Source: Flavobacteriaceae bacterium
Lineage (GTDB): Bacteria > Bacteroidota > Bacteroidia > Flavobacteriales > Flavobacteriaceae
Direction: 5' to 3'
Assembly: GCA_021151665.1 (NCBI GenBank)
Contig: JAGKWW010000001.1
Span: 62,001-126,000 of the forward strand
Length of the DNA stretch: 64,000 bases
Shown here: piece by piece, positions 61,123 through 64,000 of the stretch
Position numbering within the stretch: the stretch's first letter is position 1
Layout: the number at the start of each line of letters is the position of its first letter
The notes under the pieces: generated by a model
What the model was told of the DNA's origin: nothing
The model's input: only the letters and a program-made list of their open reading frames with translations
Database searches by the model: none
Made by a program: the position numbers and the translations under genes

Positions 61123-61180
61123 TGGTTATTTAGTTGGTTAGTGGCAATTATAACGCAATATTAGAAAAATATTATGCAAA

Positions 61181-61206
61181 AAAAAAGGAGGGCATTGCCC
61201 TCCTTC
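61181..61206 (-). terminator. groEL intrinsic terminator
   Basis: AAGGAGGGC pairs with GCCCTCCTT; on the minus strand it is followed by a run of nine T. Confidence 0.88.
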
Positions 61207-61223
61207 GCTTATTTAGAACGGAA

Positions 61224-62855
61224 TTACATCATTCCCGGCATTCCGCCGCCCATAGGCATTCCGCCGGCAGGACTCTCTTCTTTAATATCTATAAGTGCAC
61301 ACTCTGTTGTAAGGATCATACCTGCAACCGAAGCCGCATTTTCAAGGGCAACGCGTGTCACCTTCTTAGGGTCAATAATACCTGCCGCAAGCATGTCTAC
61401 ATATTCGTCGGTTTTGGCGTTATATCCAAAATCGCCCTGTCCTTCGGCTACCTTGGCTACTACTACAGAACCTTCAAGTCCTGCGTTCTCTACGATAGTA
61501 CGTAGCGGAGCTTCTACGGCACGGCTTACAATCTGCATACCGGTAGCTTCATCGGCATTCTCTGCCTTTACATCTGCCAGCACTTTCTTAGCGCGCAGCA
61601 GTGCAACACCACCACCGGCTACAATACCTTCTTCAACAGCCGCACGTGTTGCGTGAAGTGCATCGTCTACACGGTCTTTTTTCTCTTTCATTTCTACTTC
61701 CGATGCTGCGCCCACGTAAAGCACGGCTACACCGCCAGCCAGTTTGGCAAGGCGCTCCTGTAGCTTTTCGCGGTCATAGTCAGATGTAGTAGTTTCCATC
61801 TGTGCTTTTATCTGGTTCACGCGGTTTTTGATCATTTCGCCTTCGCCTGCACCATTCACAATGGTAGTATTGTCTTTGTCGATACTTACTTTTTCGCAGG
61901 TACCCAACATATCCAGTGTAGCGTTTTCGAGCGTGTAGCCACGCTCTTCCGCTATTACCGTCCCTCCTGTAAGGATAGCGATATCTTCCAGAAGCGCTTT
62001 CCTGCGGTCGCCAAAGCCGGGGGCTTTTACAGCAGCAATCTTAAGCGCACCACGAAGCTTGTTTACAACAAGTGTTGCAAGTGCCTCTCCGTCTACATCT
62101 TCTGCAATGATAAGAAGCGGCTTGCCGCTTTGCGCTACCGGCTCAAGCACCGGAAGCAATTCTTTCATTGAAGATACTTTCTTGTCGTAAAGAAGGATGT
62201 ATGGCCTGTCAAGCTCTGCTTCCATCTTTTCCGAATTGGTAACAAAGTAGGGTGAAAGGTAACCGCGGTCAAATTGCATACCTTCTACAACATCTACATA
62301 AGTATCTGTACCTTTTGCTTCTTCTACAGTGATAACGCCTTCTTTGCCTACTTTGCCGAAGGCAGTAGCAATAAGTTCGCCGATAGTTTCGTCGTTATTG
62401 GCAGAAATTGAGGCAACCTGTTTAATTTTTTCGGTGGCGCTGCCCACTTCTTTAGATTGTTGGGCAAGGTCAGCTACGATAGCTTCTACCGCTTTATCTA
62501 TACCACGCTTCAGGTCCATCGGGTTGGCGCCTGCCGCTACGTTTTTAAGGCCTTCTTTTACAATTGCCTGTGCCAAAACAGTTGCTGTGGTAGTACCGTC
62601 ACCCGCAAGGTCGTTGGTTTTAGAAGCTACTTCTTTTACCATTTGGGCACCCATGTTCTCCAGAGTGTCCTGCAGCTCGATTTCTTTTGCTACAGATACG
62701 CCGTCTTTGGTAACGGTTGGGCCGCCAAACGATTTACTGATAATCACGTTACGGCCTTTAGGGCCAAGGGTAACTTTTACTGCATTTGCCAGTGCGTCTA
62801 CACCACGCTTCAGGCCGTCGCGGGCCTCGATGTCAAATTTTATCTCTTTTGCCAT
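61224..62855 (-). CDS. groL: Chaperonin GroEL
   Basis: A 543-residue 60-kDa chaperonin that forms the double-ring folding chamber. It begins MAKEIKFDIEARDGLKRGVDALANAVKVTLGPKGRNVIISKSFGGPTVTKDGVSVAKEI and has the ATP-binding GDGTTTATVLAQAIV and the GroEL signature AAVEEGIVAGGGVALL. The C-terminus is the usual GGM-rich tail (GGMPMGGGMPGMM). It is preceded by groES at 37 bases, in the typical groES-groEL order. Confidence 0.99.
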   Translation of the reverse strand: MAKEIKFDIEARDGLKRGVDALANAVKVTLGPKGRNVIISKSFGGPTVTKDGVSVAKEIELQDTLENMGAQMVKEVASKTNDLAGDGTTTATVLAQAIVKEGLKNVAAGANPMDLKRGIDKAVEAIVADLAQQSKEVGSATEKIKQVASISANNDETIGELIATAFGKVGKEGVITVEEAKGTDTYVDVVEGMQFDRGYLSPYFVTNSEKMEAELDRPYILLYDKKVSSMKELLPVLEPVAQSGKPLLIIAEDVDGEALATLVVNKLRGALKIAAVKAPGFGDRRKALLEDIAILTGGTVIAEERGYTLENATLDMLGTCEKVSIDKDNTTIVNGAGEGEMIKNRVNQIKAQMETTTSDYDREKLQERLAKLAGGVAVLYVGAASEVEMKEKKDRVDDALHATRAAVEEGIVAGGGVALLRAKKVLADVKAENADEATGMQIVSRAVEAPLRTIVENAGLEGSVVVAKVAEGQGDFGYNAKTDEYVDMLAAGIIDPKKVTRVALENAASVAGMILTTECALIDIKEESPAGGMPMGGGMPGMM

Positions 62856-62892
62856 TGTTATGTGCTTTAGGTTTTTTAACGATTAAACTCAA

Positions 62893-63168
62893 TTAGATCA
62901 CTGCGAAGATTTCGTCTTCTTTCATGATAAGGTAGTCCTTACCTTCAAACTTAAGTTCTGTACCTGCATACTTGCCGTAAAGTACGGTGTCGCCAACTTT
63001 TACTGTCATGTCATGGTCTTTGGTGCCATTTCCTACAGCTACTACAATACCTTTTTGTGGTTTTTCTTTTGCAGTATCGGGAATGAATATCCCTGAAGCA
63101 GTTTGCGTTTCTGCAGCCACCGGCTCTATAAGCACGCGGTCTGAAAGGGGTTTAATGTTTAAAGCCAT
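62893..63168 (-). CDS. groS: Co-chaperonin GroES
   Basis: A 91-residue lid protein for GroEL. I set the start at ATG 63168 (MALNIKPLSDRVLIEPVAAETQTASGIFIPDTAKEKPQKG); the open frame extends upstream without a plausible start. The mobile loop TASGIFIPD and the ending GKDYLIMKEDEIFAVI are typical. No CIRCE element is found upstream; the leader is AT-rich and contains TTGGCAT on the minus strand, whose meaning is unclear. Confidence 0.98.
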   Translation of the reverse strand: MALNIKPLSDRVLIEPVAAETQTASGIFIPDTAKEKPQKGIVVAVGNGTKDHDMTVKVGDTVLYGKYAGTELKFEGKDYLIMKEDEIFAVI

Positions 63169-63255
63169 ATCTGTTTTTGTTTTAATGTAATTAATATTCG
63201 GTGCTTCACATTTGACAGAAATTATGCCAATTGAAAAAAACTGACATAGATACAA

Positions 63256-63290
63256 AATAAAAATGCCAGCATGTCAGTTGCCGGCATTTA
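63256..63290 (-). terminator. secG intrinsic terminator
   Basis: AAATGCC (63261-63267) pairs with GGCATTT (63283-63289), with further inner pairing GCA/TGC; on the minus strand it is followed by TTTTTATTTT. Confidence 0.75.
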
Positions 63291-63309
63291 TTATGATTAT
63301 CTTAAGAGA

Positions 63310-63687
63310 TTATTGCTGAGGCTGTGCAGGTGCTGTAGCCGGCGCAGGGGTTGTAGCGCCCTGTGCAGGAGTTGTAGCGCCTTTGGCAGGAGCCGGTGTA
63401 GTAGCACCCTGGGCCGCCGGAGTGGTAGCCGACTCATCAGTAAGGCTGCCCGATGACAATTGGTCGCGGAAGCTTAGCGTTGAAAGCAGAACCAATGCGA
63501 TAAGGATGGTTGCAAGAGTCCATGTACTTTTGTCAAGGAAATCGGTAGTTTTCTGTACGCCGCCCATCATCTGAGATCCGCCAAGGGTAGAAGAAAGGCC
63601 GCCGCCTTTTGGATTTTGAACCATGATCACTACCACAAGAAGGAAAGCTACTATCGTTATAAGTACTAAGAAAATTGAAAATTCCAT
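63310..63687 (-). CDS. secG: Preprotein translocase subunit SecG
   Basis: A 125-residue inner membrane protein of the SecYEG channel. It has two membrane segments (IFLVLITIVAFLLVVVIMVQ and TLATILIALVLLSTL) around the SecG-conserved NPKGGGLSSTLGGSQMMGGVQKTTDFLDKSTW. The C-terminal 45 residues are a low-complexity tail with repeated TTPA and PAQGATTPA units, longer than in most SecG proteins and encoded by near-tandem DNA repeats (63340-63420). A gene for a TPR-like protein lies directly upstream. Confidence 0.95.
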   Translation of the reverse strand: MEFSIFLVLITIVAFLLVVVIMVQNPKGGGLSSTLGGSQMMGGVQKTTDFLDKSTWTLATILIALVLLSTLSFRDQLSSGSLTDESATTPAAQGATTPAPAKGATTPAQGATTPAPATAPAQPQQ

Positions 63688-63697
63688 TATCTGCTGA

Positions 63698-64000
63698 TTA
63701 ATTATTTTGTTGTAAATTCTTTATTTCTGAAATACGGTCTGCAAAGAAAACACTTTTTTCCGGATATTTCAAAATTAAAATTTCGTATGCCTGAATTGCC
63801 TTTTGGTATTTTTTCTGCTCAAGGTAAACGCGTGCCAGGGTTTCGGTCATCAGGCTCGAGTTTTCCTGCACGCTCTTCTCAATATTGACAGGGGGAGACA
63901 CCGCTCCGCGCACCGGCATTATTTTAGGGTTGGTTTCTATAAAACGGTCTATAAGCTCCAGTTTTTTCGCCAGACCATCATCGGTTGAGGCCGCGTTTCC
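63698..64000 (-). CDS. TPR-like protein (5' end beyond the window)
   Basis: The 3' part of a gene; the frame is open to the window edge (about 100 codons). The visible portion includes DDGLAKKLELIDRFIETNPKIMPV and a TPR-like unit, TETLARVYLEQKKYQKAIQAYEILILKYPEKSVFFADRISEIKNLQ, ending in NNN-type polar residues. In flavobacteria a TPR protein commonly precedes secG. The function is not known. Confidence 0.75.
   Translation of the reverse strand, partial: GNAASTDDGLAKKLELIDRFIETNPKIMPVRGAVSPPVNIEKSVQENSSLMTETLARVYLEQKKYQKAIQAYEILILKYPEKSVFFADRISEIKNLQQNN

Noticed and set aside
63169..63309. CIRCE or sigma-54 promoter upstream of groES
   Set aside because: No TTAGCACTC-N9-GAGTGCTAA is present. 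TTGGCATAATTTCTGT on the minus strand lacks the -12 GC of sigma-54 sites.

Overview
The window comes from a member of the Bacteroidota, most likely the family Flavobacteriaceae. The evidence is lineage-specific genes: the gliding ABC ATPase GldA, GLPGLI-family proteins, exosortase XrtF with its associated membrane protein, an HYC_CC_PP protein, a short 287-residue primary sigma factor, a metH split into two overlapping genes, and several SusC-like or metal-type TonB receptors. Promoters follow the Bacteroidota pattern (-33 TTG, -7 TAnnTTTG), and many stand within 5 to 60 bases of a start codon. Base composition looks like mid-40s percent GC by eye. I see no rRNA, tRNA, CRISPR array or prophage.

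Layout. 1-5.9 kb: a truncated deoxynucleoside kinase, a secreted unknown, two GLPGLI proteins and a TonB-type receptor; three evenly spaced palindromes precede the second GLPGLI gene. 5.9-14.3 kb: S-adenosylmethionine and methionine metabolism. metK reads leftward behind a SAM-II-type riboswitch. To the right lie two small ORF-plus-terminator modules, an OsmC-like gene, a truncated homoserine-dehydrogenase-like gene, then a SAM-I riboswitch driving metH (two genes) and metF. 14.4-30.5 kb: lipid A deacylase-like protein, GIN-domain protein, gldA, DAHP synthase/chorismate mutase fusion, rsgA-dtd, two DUF3857 proteins around a MazG-like gene, aroA, queA, kynU and an M90 peptidase. 30.5-36.5 kb: a leftward run of small soluble genes (DinB, VOC, two SRPBCC, DHFR-like) divergent from a GlxA/AraC regulator, then a TonB receptor. 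36.5-42 kb: a complete RND efflux operon. 42-50.1 kb: GH30 glycosidase, rpe, rpoD and several unknowns. 50.1-53.6 kb: pnp, rpsO and an fRMsr-like GAF protein. 53.7-58.3 kb: xrtF pair and a metal-related HYC_CC_PP / TonB receptor / HMA cluster. 58.7-64 kb: a large MG2-like secreted protein, groEL, groES, secG and a truncated TPR-like gene.

The most unusual feature is inside the second metH gene. A 155-codon segment (about 11435-11900) encoding a complete DUF559-type PD-(D/E)XK endonuclease domain is inserted in frame between the cap and cobalamin-binding domains. It is bounded by near-perfect GC-rich terminal inverted repeats, which are themselves translated. It looks like a selfish element that lives inside an active protein gene without splicing out. 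Other items worth a second look are two structurally different SAM riboswitch classes 1.6 kb apart, a 20-bp-periodic operator array whose motif recurs over the promoter of a distant TonB receptor, a perfect 17-bp palindrome over the promoter of an HTH protein, and a 132-bp inverted-repeat element after the first TonB receptor.
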